Assembly: GCA_029065305.1 (NCBI GenBank)
Contig: JAIEIQ010000164.1
Coordinates: 1 to 9,701 of the forward strand
Direction of reading: 5' to 3'
Length of the DNA: 9,701 bases
From: Oscillospiraceae bacterium
GTDB lineage: Bacteria; Bacillota; Clostridia; Oscillospirales; Oscillospiraceae
Position 1 is the first letter of the stretch. Each line of letters starts with the position of its first letter. Both the position numbers and the translations under genes were made by a program. Positions 1 through 8,962 of this stretch are shown here, piece after piece. The notes beneath the pieces are model-generated. The model did not search any database and had not been told where the DNA came from. It saw nothing but the letters and a program-made list of their open reading frames with translations.

Positions 1-2111
1 GGAAAAACCATGACGCCGTACAGATCGTCCATCTCTGTTTTAGAGAGCTTATCCGCATACTCCTTTGCCGCCTCATCCTTTTCCTCCGCGGAAGCCCCGT
101 CCCCGCTCTCCGCCACCGCCTCGTAGAAGTCGCCCCCTGTGTGACGGCCCCGGAGGATGGCCAGTTGATCGGGGGTAAAGCCGAACAGAGGGGAGCGAAG
201 CACGGCGATGAGGGGTACGTCCTGCCGGGGGTTGTCCAGGATCTGGAGCAGGGCGCAGACCACCGCCACCTCCATGGCGGAGAAGAAGTCCTCCCGCTCC
301 TGGGTGGCGTAGGGGATGTCCCGCTCCGCAAGGGCCCGGGCGTAGTGGGGAAGCCGGGGCCCCGGGGCGCGCATGAGCACCACAATATCCTCCGGGCGGC
401 AGGGCCGCAGCGCCTTTGTATCCTCGTCCATCACCGGGAAGCCGCTGTCCAGCAGGGCGCGGATCCGCTCCGCCACAAACCGGGCCTCCGCCAGGTGGAT
501 GGAGACCGGGCGGTCCTCCTCGTCCCGGCCCGCGGGCATATCCAGCAGGTGGAACTCCACGGCGCAGTCCTCCCGCGCCGGCAGATAGTCCGCGCCGAAG
601 TACAGCGCCTCGCCGGGGCCGTAGTCCAGCTCCCCCATCTCCTGGGACATGATGCTGGAGAAGACGAAATTGGCCGCGTCCAGCACCTCACGCCGGGAGC
701 GGAAGTTCTGGCTGAGGAGCACCTTCCGGGGCTCCCCTTCCTCCGCCGCCTCCGCCGGACGGTAGGCCCGGTAGCGTCCCAGGAAGATCCCCGGGTCCGC
801 CAGGCGGAAGCGGTAGATGGACTGCTTCACGTCCCCCACGGTGAAGAGGGTCCGCCCCCCGTGGGAGACGGCGGTGAAGATGGCGTTCTGGACCTGATTG
901 GTGTCCTGGTACTCGTCCACCATCACCTCCCGGTACCGGTCCGAGACCTGCCGGGCCAGCTCCGTGGGCGCCCCGTCCTCCCCCACGAGCAGTCTCAGGG
1001 CGAAGTGCTCCTGGTCGGAGAAGTCCGCCCCGTTCCGGCGCAGCTTCTCCCGGCCATAGGCGGCGGCAAAGCTCCCGCAGAGCTCCAGCAGGGCCAGCAT
1101 GGCCGGGGCCACGCCCCGCAGGTCCGCCCCCGCCTCCCCGGCGGAGACGGAGAGAAAGGCGCAGGCGGCCTCCATCTCCTTTTTGCACTGCTTCCACCGG
1201 CTCTGGAGGAGGATTTTCAGCTCCGGGCTCTCGCATTTCTGGGCCGGCTTCAGCCGGAGGAACCGGGGCGGGCAGGCCGCCGCCTGGTCCCAGCCCTTCT
1301 CCGCCGCCTCCGCCAGCTCCCGCAGGCTCTCCGCCGCTGTGGAGAAGCCGGCGGTATAGGCCTTGGACAGGCTCCCGTCACAGCCCATCTCCTCTACGGA
1401 CTTCTCCAGCGTCCGAGCCCAGTGCCGGGCCTTCCGGCCCAGCGCGGCCAGGACCTCCCGGCCATAGATCGTCTCACCGGCGTCCTCGGGCTGGCAGGAC
1501 CACAGCCGCTTCTGCTCCGCCAGCCATTTTTCCGGGTAGGCGTGGCTCTGGAGCTTGGTGTAGAGCTTCAGCACCAGCTCCTCCAGCCCCCGGTCGTCCC
1601 GGCCGAAGCCGAAGGCGTCCGCCAGCAGGGCTCCGTCCGGGGTGATATTGGCGTAAAATTCCTCCAGCACCCTCGGCAGCACCCGGCGGCACAGCAGCTG
1701 TCCCTCGCTCTCGTCCAGCACCCGGAAGTCCGCCGTCAGGCTCCGGTCCTCCCCGCTATCCAGCAGGTGAACGTTCTCCCGGAGGAGGCCGGTGCAGAAG
1801 GCGTCGATGGTGTTGATATCCGCCCGGTACACCCGCAGCAGCTGGCGCTGGAGGTGCCGGTCCCCGGGGGAGCGGGCCAGCCGCTCCGTCAGCTCCTGGG
1901 CCACCCGGCCCCTAAGCTCCGCCGCCGCCGCGCGGGTGTAGGTGATGATGAGGAAGTCGTCCACATTCCGCTTCTCCTCCCCCAGCACCCGGCGGAACAG
2001 CCGCTCCACCAGCACCCGGGTTTTGCCGCTGCCGGCGGCGGCGCTCACCAGCAGCTCCCCTCCCTCGTTGTCCACAGCCAGCCGCTGGCTGTCCGTCAGG
2101 TTCACCGCCAT
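1..2111 (-). CDS. addA: ATP-dependent helicase/nuclease subunit A (AddA), 3' end cut by window edge
   Basis: AddA is the motor of the AddAB complex. It is a superfamily 1A (UvrD/RecB-like) 3'-5' helicase that unwinds double-strand ends in the cytoplasm, with a C-terminal RecB-family nuclease, so that RecA can load for recombinational repair. I translated 703 codons with no internal stop. The start ATG (2109-2111) has a strong GGAGGAG site five bases upstream and is followed by the typical Q-motif opening (TDSQRLAV). Walker A is AAAGSGKT at residues 24-31. Helicase motif II is DEYQDTN at 399-405, and motif III is VGDVKQSIYRFR at about 425-436, followed by SQNFRSR (motif IV region). Near the edge it still matches the family (LDNPRQDVPL, then LRSPLFG). 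AddA is usually about 1,200 residues, so the last 40%, including helicase motifs V-VI and the nuclease, lies outside. The start overlaps addB by 10 bases, so translation is probably coupled. Confidence 0.97.
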   Translation of the reverse strand, partial: MAVNLTDSQRLAVDNEGGELLVSAAAGSGKTRVLVERLFRRVLGEEKRNVDDFLIITYTRAAAAELRGRVAQELTERLARSPGDRHLQRQLLRVYRADINTIDAFCTGLLRENVHLLDSGEDRSLTADFRVLDESEGQLLCRRVLPRVLEEFYANITPDGALLADAFGFGRDDRGLEELVLKLYTKLQSHAYPEKWLAEQKRLWSCQPEDAGETIYGREVLAALGRKARHWARTLEKSVEEMGCDGSLSKAYTAGFSTAAESLRELAEAAEKGWDQAAACPPRFLRLKPAQKCESPELKILLQSRWKQCKKEMEAACAFLSVSAGEAGADLRGVAPAMLALLELCGSFAAAYGREKLRRNGADFSDQEHFALRLLVGEDGAPTELARQVSDRYREVMVDEYQDTNQVQNAIFTAVSHGGRTLFTVGDVKQSIYRFRLADPGIFLGRYRAYRPAEAAEEGEPRKVLLSQNFRSRREVLDAANFVFSSIMSQEMGELDYGPGEALYFGADYLPAREDCAVEFHLLDMPAGRDEEDRPVSIHLAEARFVAERIRALLDSGFPVMDEDTKALRPCRPEDIVVLMRAPGPRLPHYARALAERDIPYATQEREDFFSAMEVAVVCALLQILDNPRQDVPLIAVLRSPLFGFTPDQLAILRGRHTGGDFYEAVAESGDGASAEEKDEAAKEYADKLSKTEMDDLYGVMVF

Positions 2112-5100
2112 AGGCGCTCCTCCTCCCCGATGGTCCTGTCCACGTGGTCCCAGAATTCCGCCGCCGTCACGGGGCGGATCAGCTCCAGCCGGTCGTCCGC
2201 CCCGCCCTGGCCGAAGTGGCAGGCGGAGGCGAACTCGCAGTAGGTACAGGCGCAGTCCGCCTCACTGTGGCCCCGGGGGTCCGCGTCGATGTTGCCCCCG
2301 GCCAGATCCTCCGCGGCCCGCTTGAGGATCTCGTCCACATACCGCCCCAGCTTCCCCAGCTGCCCGGCGGCGGCGATGCCCTTGGTGATGGACCCGTCCC
2401 GGCCCAGGGTGAGGGGCAGGAACCGGGGGCTCTCCAGAGCGCTGTGCTCCATAGCCCGCAGCACCTCCGGCTCCCCCAGCACCAGGCCGCTGCGCCGCAG
2501 CTCCCGGTCCAGGGCGGCGCGGATCTCCTCCGGCCCGGCGCTCCGGTCCATGGACAGCATCACATCCCGGGCCGGCAGGTAGAGCACTCCGGCGGGGACG
2601 ACGGGGTGTCCGAAGAGGCCCTCCCCCTCCCGCTCCAGGGCGAAGAGGTACAGGAGCATCTGGATGTTGAGCCCGCAGCGGATATCCGCCAGATCGAAGG
2701 TCTTCTTCCCCGACTTGTAGTCCACCACCCGCAGGTAGAGCTTCCCGTCCCTGAGCCAACCGTCCACCCGGTCCACCTTGCCGGTGAGGGTGAGGCTGGC
2801 CTCCGGCGCGCGGATGGTGAGGGCGGGCAGATCCCCGTCCTCTCCGCCGAAGGCCAGCTCGAAGGCCACGGGCACGAAGTCGCTCACCGCCAGCTCCTGG
2901 GCCACGTTCTCCACAATGGCCGTCACCGTCCTGCGCAGGCGGCGGAAGAGGTAGCGGAACCGGGCGTCCCGCTCCTGAAAGCCGGGCATGGCCGCGGCCA
3001 TGTACTGCTCGATGACCTGCCCGATGAGCTGGTGGAGCTCCCCTTCCGCCAGCTGGGCGAAGCCCCCCCGCGCCACCGCCTCCCGGGTAACGTGCTCCAA
3101 GACGTAGTGGAGGAAGGTGCCCACCTGGGCGGCGTCGAAGCCCGCCGGGGTCCGGTCCCTTGCCCGGAGGCCGTACTCCATAAAGTAGGCGAAGTGGCAG
3201 GAGCCCAGCTTGTCAATGCGGCTGGCGGACATGCGGTAGCTCCGGCCATAGAGGGTCTCCACCGCCGCCGGGGAGAGCCGTCCCCGCTCCACGGCGGCGG
3301 CCCGGTCCATGGCGGCCACCGCCCCGGCGTACCGGCTGTCCCCGGCGAAGTGGGCCCGGATGGCGCCGGTGGGGTCCGCCCCCGCCATCTCCAGGGCGGG
3401 GAGGACGGCATGGAGGCGGCAGGCGTGGTCCCCGGCGTCCACCGTCTCCACCGCGCCGGGCAGCAGGGCCCGGAGCCGCCCCAGCACAAAGGAGGGCCGC
3501 AGCTCGTTCCCCGCCCCGTCGGAGGCGGGCCAGGACACGATCAGCCGCTCCGAGGGCTGGGCCAGGGCGGCGTACAGGTTCTCCAGCTCGATATGGAAGA
3601 GCTCCATCCCGCTGGGAGCCAGCTCCAGCCCCAGCTCCCCCAGCCGCGCCCGGTCCTCCTCGCTCAGGAGGCCCTGGCCGGGCTGAACCGCCGGGAGCAC
3701 ATGGTCGTTGGCCCCCAGGAGGAACAGGCACCGGGTCCGGTGGCGGTCATTGCGGGTGATCTGGGTGATCTGGACCTGGTCCAGGGAGACGGGGATGGTG
3801 CCCACGTCGTACTGGGTGAGGACCAGCTTCAGGAGGCGGACAAACTCCTCGGCATCCAGGGGTGCGTCCTCCAGAATATCAGCGAACTGGTCCATGACAT
3901 CGCACAGGAGCTCCCAGAGCTGGCTGTACTCCCTGGCCCGCTGGAGGTCCCCCAGCTCCTCCAGCCGCCGGGTCCGCGCGGTGAGCTGGCCCGGGAGGTC
4001 GATCTCCTCCAGAAAGGCGTAGAGAATCCGGAGCTTCCCGGCCGCGCCCTTCTCCGCTCTCAGTCCCTGGGACAGGTGGAGCAGGGGCAGGCGCACCCGC
4101 TCCCGTATTTCGTTGAGCGCCGCCAGCTCCGCCGCCTCCGCCTCGCTGAACCCCTCCTTCCAGCCGCCGGGGTTGGCGGTCCAAGGATCCTCCCGGAGCC
4201 ACATGCTCCCGTGGATATCCCAGGCGATGGCGTAGTTCTCCAGCCGGTCGCACTCCCCGTCGGTGATGCCGGCCAGGCCGGTTTTCAGCCAGCGGAACAT
4301 GTCCTCATACTCACAGCCCCCCACGACGGCGTCCAGGGCCCCGGCGATGAGGCTGAGCACCGGCTTCTCCAGCACATCGCTGCGGCGGCTGAGGTAGGCG
4401 GGAACGCCGTAGCGCTCAAAGACGCTCTCGATGATCCCCTCGTAGCCGGCCAGGTTCCGGGCGGTAACGGCGATGTCCCGGAAGCGGTACCGCCCGCTCC
4501 GGACCAGCTCCAGAATCGACGCCGCCGCGTACTCCGCCTCGGCGAAGGCGCTCTGGGCCCGGTGGAGCTCCACTTGGCCGCAGCCCTCCCCCCGCCAGGG
4601 CGGTCCGCCGCCGAAGAAGGCGGACTCGATATATCCGAGGGTGTCCTCCGGCTCCCGGGGGGGCAGCTCCGTGACCCGGCAGACCGCGCCCTGGCGGTCC
4701 GCCAGCCGGATAAGCCGGTCCCGGGCCCGCAGGCCCTGCTGGAAGATCTCCAGATCGCTGCCGGACTGGCCCAGCAGCGTGACAGTCACGGACCGGGCCC
4801 GGCGCAGAAGGGTGTCAATCACCGCCTCCTCCTGGGCGGTGAAGTAGGTGAAGCCGTCCAGATAGACGTCCCTGCCGTCGGCGCAGCCGGACTCCGCCAG
4901 CCGCTCGGCCAGCTTCTCCATGGCGTCCCGCCGGTCCTGTCCGTCCCGCCGGAGGCGGGACTGGTAGGCGGCGTAGATGATGGCCAGATCGTGGACCTTG
5001 CCGGCGGACATGCCGGTGAGGCCCGGCAGGACGTCGCTCAGGTCCTCCGGCTGGACCCGGCAGGCCTGGAACTCCTCCGCCAGGGCCACCAGCCCGGACA

Positions 5101-5440
5101 GGAACGCCGTCTTCTGGGAGGGGCGGCGGTAGACCTGGAGGGTGGCGGAGACCTCCTGGAGGGCCCGCTGCATCATCAGGATCTTCCCCCCGGCGTCCAG
5201 GGAGACCTCCGCCAGACCGCCTGTGACCGCCAGCACCCGGTGGGCCAGCAGGCGGAAGCTGAGGACCTCCGCCCGGCGGGCCGCCGTGGGGCCGCAGACC
5301 CGGCACAAGTCCAGCTCCGCCTGATGGGACGCGTGCTCGGGGACCAGCAGCAGCTGGTCCCCTCCCTGGCTTTTTTGTATTTTCTCCAGAATCCGGGCCG
5401 ACTTTCCGGTGTTGGCCCGGCCCAGAATGATTTCCAGCAT
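2102..5440 (-). CDS. addB: ATP-dependent helicase/nuclease subunit B (AddB)
   Basis: AddB partners AddA in the Firmicutes-type RecBCD counterpart. In characterised complexes it holds the Chi-recognition locus, an inactivated helicase fold and a nuclease that cuts the 5' strand. The 1,112-residue product is close to the B. subtilis length (about 1,166). An N-terminal P-loop GRANTGKS (7-14) follows MLEIIL, as in AddB orthologues. No DEYQD-type motif II is seen, in line with a degenerate helicase. The C-terminal RecB-type nuclease shows GKVDRVD, then VVDYKSGKK with D907, K909 and S910, then NIQMLLYL. The 4Fe-4S staple expected in AddB is complete: C748 (in LGSCHFAYF) with C1065, C1068 and C1074 (C-x2-C-x5-C). 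A further cysteine, C1063, sits beside it. The Fe-S cysteines separate it from RexB, which lacks them. The start ATG has AGGAG seven bases upstream and lies 16 bases after the dnaE stop, indicating co-transcription. The 3' end overlaps addA. Confidence 0.97.
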   Translation of the reverse strand: MLEIILGRANTGKSARILEKIQKSQGGDQLLLVPEHASHQAELDLCRVCGPTAARRAEVLSFRLLAHRVLAVTGGLAEVSLDAGGKILMMQRALQEVSATLQVYRRPSQKTAFLSGLVALAEEFQACRVQPEDLSDVLPGLTGMSAGKVHDLAIIYAAYQSRLRRDGQDRRDAMEKLAERLAESGCADGRDVYLDGFTYFTAQEEAVIDTLLRRARSVTVTLLGQSGSDLEIFQQGLRARDRLIRLADRQGAVCRVTELPPREPEDTLGYIESAFFGGGPPWRGEGCGQVELHRAQSAFAEAEYAAASILELVRSGRYRFRDIAVTARNLAGYEGIIESVFERYGVPAYLSRRSDVLEKPVLSLIAGALDAVVGGCEYEDMFRWLKTGLAGITDGECDRLENYAIAWDIHGSMWLREDPWTANPGGWKEGFSEAEAAELAALNEIRERVRLPLLHLSQGLRAEKGAAGKLRILYAFLEEIDLPGQLTARTRRLEELGDLQRAREYSQLWELLCDVMDQFADILEDAPLDAEEFVRLLKLVLTQYDVGTIPVSLDQVQITQITRNDRHRTRCLFLLGANDHVLPAVQPGQGLLSEEDRARLGELGLELAPSGMELFHIELENLYAALAQPSERLIVSWPASDGAGNELRPSFVLGRLRALLPGAVETVDAGDHACRLHAVLPALEMAGADPTGAIRAHFAGDSRYAGAVAAMDRAAAVERGRLSPAAVETLYGRSYRMSASRIDKLGSCHFAYFMEYGLRARDRTPAGFDAAQVGTFLHYVLEHVTREAVARGGFAQLAEGELHQLIGQVIEQYMAAAMPGFQERDARFRYLFRRLRRTVTAIVENVAQELAVSDFVPVAFELAFGGEDGDLPALTIRAPEASLTLTGKVDRVDGWLRDGKLYLRVVDYKSGKKTFDLADIRCGLNIQMLLYLFALEREGEGLFGHPVVPAGVLYLPARDVMLSMDRSAGPEEIRAALDRELRRSGLVLGEPEVLRAMEHSALESPRFLPLTLGRDGSITKGIAAAGQLGKLGRYVDEILKRAAEDLAGGNIDADPRGHSEADCACTYCEFASACHFGQGGADDRLELIRPVTAAEFWDHVDRTIGEEERLWR
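2117..2128 (-). promoter_or_regulatory. Ribosome binding site of addA, inside the end of addB
   Basis: The purine run GGGGAGGAGGAG lies five bases before the addA ATG and encodes the Glu-rich end of AddB. It fixes the addA start at 2111. The addB stop (TGA, 2102-2104) falls just inside addA, a typical coupled arrangement. Confidence 0.9.
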
Positions 5441-5447
5441 GGCTCGT

Positions 5448-5452
5448 CTCCT
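5448..5452 (-). promoter_or_regulatory. Ribosome binding site of addB
   Basis: AGGAG, within a purine-rich AGAGAGAGGAGA run, sits seven bases before the addB ATG in the 16-base gap after the dnaE TAG stop. There is no room for a promoter or terminator in the gap, which supports co-transcription with dnaE. Confidence 0.85.
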
Positions 5453-5456
5453 CTCT

Positions 5457-8400
5457 CTACCGAACGATCACGTTCTCCTGTCCCAGCACCTCCTCCAGCT
5501 CCTTAACCAGGGAGGACGCCAGCAGGCAGGTGGCCCCCGCCCGCCGCCCCGTATCGGTAAAGACCATCTTGGCGGGGGTGCCGCCGGGGAACATATTGAT
5601 CACCCGGTTGATGTGGACCACAACAGGGTGCGAGGCCGACGGCACGCGGAGCCACAGCACCTTCCCCTCCAAAACCTGCACCCCGGCCCCGGGCGCCGCC
5701 GGGGGCGCGGCCAGCTCGCTCATGTCCACCTCTCCGCTGAGGGCCCTCACCCAGTCGCACATGATCTGGGGGGGCTTCTCATCCCGGACGGACAGCTTCC
5801 CCCGGACCAGGACCGCGCTGTTTGCCCGGAGAATCCCGCTGAACTTCTCCAGGGTCTTGGAGAAGCACAGCAGCTCGATGGACCCGCTGTCGTCCTCCAC
5901 GGTCACATAGGCCATCAGGGAGTTGTTGCGGGTGGTCTTGGTCCGGTAGTCCGCGACGATGCCGGCCACGGTAATCCACTGCTCATCCTGGAAGGCAGTG
6001 GGCCCGCCCTCCTGGGCGAAGTCCTCGTTGACCGCCCCGATGCGCACCGCCCCGGCGGCCTTCGCCGCCTCCCGGTAGGCGTTCATGGGGTGGCCGGAGA
6101 GGTAGAGGCCCGTGACCTCCCGCTCCTGACGCATCCGCTCCTCCTCCGCGTACTCCGGGATGTTGGGCAGGACCAGCTCCGCGCTCTTTTTCGTCCCGCC
6201 GGACATGCCGAAGAAGTCCATCTGCCCCTCCAGGTTCTGCCGGCGGCTGTTGGCGATGGAGTCCATCAGCTTCTCCCCCACCGCCGCCAGGCGGCTCCGG
6301 AACACACCGAAGCTGTCGAAGGCTCCCGCCTTGATCAGATTCTCCAGGGCCCGCTTGTTCATATCCCCGCCGTACATCCGCTCGCAGAAGTCCTGGAAGC
6401 CGGCGAAGTCCCCTCCGCTCTCCCGCTCCCGGACCACGCTCTGGATGAAGCCCCGGCCGATGTTCTTGATCGCCGCCAGTCCGAAGCGGATGCCCCCCTC
6501 CTCCACAGTGAAGGTATCATAGGAGCGGTTCACATCCGGGGGCAGCAGGGCGATGCCCATGTCCCGGCACTCGCCGATGTACTCGGAGACCTTCTCCGAG
6601 TAGCCCTGCACGCTGGTCAGCAGCGCCGCCATGTACTCCTTGGGATGGTGGAGCTTGAACCACGCCGTCTGGTAGGCCACCACCGCGTAGCACACCGCGT
6701 GGGCCTTGTTGAAGGCATACTCGGCAAAAGCGTCGATCTCCTCATAGATGGCCTTGGCCGTGTCCTCCGGAATACCATTTGCCACGCACCCGGCTATTTT
6801 TCGCTCTGGATCTCCGTAGATGAAGGACTGCCGCTCCCGCTCAATCTCCTTGCGCTTCTTCTTGCTCATAGCCCGGCGGACCATGTCCGCCTGTCCCAGG
6901 GAGTAGCCCGCCAGCTGCTGGAAAATCTGGAGCACCTGCTCCTGGTAGACGATGCAGCCGTAGGTGATGGACAGAATCGGCTCCAGGGCGGGGTGCTTGT
7001 AGGCGACCAGCTTGGCGTCGTGCTTGGAGGCGATGAACCGGGGGATGGACTCCATGGGGCCCGGGCGGTACAGGGCCACGATGGCCGTCAGGTCCTCGAT
7101 GGACTGGGGCTTGAGCCCCACGCACACCCCGGTCATGCCCCCGGACTCCATCTGGAAAACCCCGCTGGTCTTTCCCGCCGTCAGCATATCGAAGACCCCC
7201 TGGTCGTCCTCCGGGATGTCCTCCAGGCGGAAGTCCGGCTCCCGCCGCCGGACCATCTGCACCGCGTCCTCCAGCACCGTCAGGTTCCTCAGACCCAGGA
7301 AATCCATTTTCAGCAGCCCCAGCTCCTCCAGGGTGGTCATGGTGTACTGGCAGACAACGGTATCATCGTTTTTGGCCAGGGGAACGTAGGCCACCACCGG
7401 CTCCTTGGTGATCACCACCCCAGCGGCGTGGGTGGAGGCGTGGCGGGGCATCCCCTCCAGGGCCTGAGCGGTGTCGATGAGCTTTTTGATCCGCTCGTCC
7501 CCATCGTACATGTCCTTGAGGGGCTTGGACAGCTTCAGCGCCTCCTCCAGGCTGATGTGGAGGTTGTTGGGGCCGCTGGGGATCTGCTTGGCTACCGCGT
7601 CCACCTCGGCGTAGGGCAGGTTCAGCACCCGGCCCACATCCCGCACCGCCGCCCGGGCGGCCATGGTCCCGAAGGTGACAATCTGGGCCACCCGGTCATT
7701 GCCGTACTTCCGGCGGACGTAGTCCACCACCTCATCCCGGCGGGTATCACCGAAGTCCATGTCGATATCGGGCATGGAGACCCGCTCCGGGTTCAAAAAC
7801 CGCTCGAAATACAGGCCGTACTTCATGGGGTCGATATCCGTGATGCCCAGGCAGTAGGAGACCATGCTCCCGGCGGCGGAGCCCCGCCCGGGGCCTACAG
7901 GGATCCCCGCCTCCCGGGCAAAGCGGACGAAGTCGGAGACAATGAGGAAGTAGTCGGTGAAGCCCATCTTCTCGATCATGTCCAGCTCATAGTCCAGCTG
8001 CCTCCGGCACTCCGGGTGATCCCCGCGGTACTTCTCCCGGAAGCCCTCTTCGCACAGCCGGCGGATATACGCCTGGGCGGTGAGGCCGTTCGGAACCTGG
8101 AACTGGGGCAGGTGGTAGGTGCCGAAGGTGAACTCCAGATTGCACGCGTCCATGATCCGCAGGGTGTTGGACAGGGCCTCCGGGTACTTGCCGAAGAGGG
8201 CCTCCATCTCCTCTGTGGAGCGGAGGTAGAAGCTTCTCGGCTCATAGCGCATCCGGTTCTCGTCGTCCACCATCTTGCCGGTCTGGATGCACAGGAGCAC
8301 GTCGTGGCTCTCCGCGTCCTCGGGGGCCAGATAGTGGCAGTCGTTGGTGCAGACCAGGGGGATGCCCGTCTCCTCGTGGAGGCGCAGGATGCCCTGGTTG

Positions 8401-8960
8401 ACGATCGCCTGGTCCCGGATGCCGTGGTCCTGGAGCTCCAGGTAGAAGCCGTCCTCCCCGAAGATCTCCCGCATCTCCAGGGCGTACCGCTTGGCGTTCT
8501 CGTAGGCGCCGTTGACGAGCTGCTTGGGGATCTCCCCGGCCAGACAGGCGGAGAGGGCGATCAGCCCCCCGGCGTGCTCCCGCAGAAGGGCCTGGTCAAT
8601 CCGGGGACGGATGTAGAACCCCTCCACGTAGCCCATGCTCACCAGATAGCTCAGGTTCCGGTAGCCCTCCTCGTTCCGGCAGAGGAGCACCAGGTGGCGG
8701 CTCTCGGCGTCGAACTCGTGGACCTTCTGGAAGCGGGTCCGATCCTGGGCCGTGACGTAGACCTCGCAGCCGATGATGGGCTTGACGCCCTCCTTTTTGC
8801 AGGCCCGGTAGAAGTCGATGGCCCCGTACATGACGCCGTGGTCGGTGATGGCCACCGCCGGCTGGCCCAGCTCCCTTACCCGGCGGGCCAGGCCGTCAAT
8901 GCGGCAGAAGCCGTCCAGAAGGCTGTACTCCGTATGGACGTGGAGGTGAACAAACGACAT
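5457..8960 (-). CDS. dnaE: DNA polymerase III alpha subunit with PHP domain (DnaE)
   Basis: This is a family C replicative DNA polymerase of 1,167 residues, complete at both ends. The PHP domain occupies about residues 1-270 and starts SFVHLHVHTEYS. The residues that would form its nine-ligand metal site all appear present: H7, H9, D16, H41, E66, H89, C139, D207 and H209. This suggests a proofreading-capable PHP site. The polymerase core has GRGSAAGS, PDIDMDF with catalytic D400 and D402, and KMDFLGL with D553. FNKAHAVCYAVVAYQT lies in the fingers region. Helix-hairpin-helix segments (IRFGLAAIKNIG) fall near 820-900. A likely internal sliding-clamp-binding motif, QMDFF, is at 913-917, and an OB-fold spans about 990-1075. 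Its ribosome binding site overlaps the 3' end of the upstream nuclease gene, and addB follows 16 bases later. If the host is a clostridium, it would also carry PolC, and this enzyme might then extend primers or do repair rather than bulk synthesis. That role is inference. Confidence 0.97.
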   Translation of the reverse strand: MSFVHLHVHTEYSLLDGFCRIDGLARRVRELGQPAVAITDHGVMYGAIDFYRACKKEGVKPIIGCEVYVTAQDRTRFQKVHEFDAESRHLVLLCRNEEGYRNLSYLVSMGYVEGFYIRPRIDQALLREHAGGLIALSACLAGEIPKQLVNGAYENAKRYALEMREIFGEDGFYLELQDHGIRDQAIVNQGILRLHEETGIPLVCTNDCHYLAPEDAESHDVLLCIQTGKMVDDENRMRYEPRSFYLRSTEEMEALFGKYPEALSNTLRIMDACNLEFTFGTYHLPQFQVPNGLTAQAYIRRLCEEGFREKYRGDHPECRRQLDYELDMIEKMGFTDYFLIVSDFVRFAREAGIPVGPGRGSAAGSMVSYCLGITDIDPMKYGLYFERFLNPERVSMPDIDMDFGDTRRDEVVDYVRRKYGNDRVAQIVTFGTMAARAAVRDVGRVLNLPYAEVDAVAKQIPSGPNNLHISLEEALKLSKPLKDMYDGDERIKKLIDTAQALEGMPRHASTHAAGVVITKEPVVAYVPLAKNDDTVVCQYTMTTLEELGLLKMDFLGLRNLTVLEDAVQMVRRREPDFRLEDIPEDDQGVFDMLTAGKTSGVFQMESGGMTGVCVGLKPQSIEDLTAIVALYRPGPMESIPRFIASKHDAKLVAYKHPALEPILSITYGCIVYQEQVLQIFQQLAGYSLGQADMVRRAMSKKKRKEIERERQSFIYGDPERKIAGCVANGIPEDTAKAIYEEIDAFAEYAFNKAHAVCYAVVAYQTAWFKLHHPKEYMAALLTSVQGYSEKVSEYIGECRDMGIALLPPDVNRSYDTFTVEEGGIRFGLAAIKNIGRGFIQSVVRERESGGDFAGFQDFCERMYGGDMNKRALENLIKAGAFDSFGVFRSRLAAVGEKLMDSIANSRRQNLEGQMDFFGMSGGTKKSAELVLPNIPEYAEEERMRQEREVTGLYLSGHPMNAYREAAKAAGAVRIGAVNEDFAQEGGPTAFQDEQWITVAGIVADYRTKTTRNNSLMAYVTVEDDSGSIELLCFSKTLEKFSGILRANSAVLVRGKLSVRDEKPPQIMCDWVRALSGEVDMSELAAPPAAPGAGVQVLEGKVLWLRVPSASHPVVVHINRVINMFPGGTPAKMVFTDTGRRAGATCLLASSLVKELEEVLGQENVIVR

Positions 8961-8962
8961 CG

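Noticed and set aside
141..2243. 700-codon open frame on the plus strand
   Set aside because: It is the codon-aligned antisense of addA, with Leu/Gly/His/Pro/Arg-rich low-complexity composition and no recognisable domain. The minus strand has all AddA motifs.
5086..5100. GCTGGTGG (E. coli Chi) on the minus strand, also near 2006
   Set aside because: Chi sequences differ between lineages, and the octamer is expected by chance in GC-rich coding DNA with many Leu-Val codons. No claim is possible.
2144..5506. 1,120-codon open frame on the plus strand
   Set aside because: It is the codon-aligned antisense of addB, explained by missing TTA/CTA/TCA codons; the product is repetitive and domain-free.
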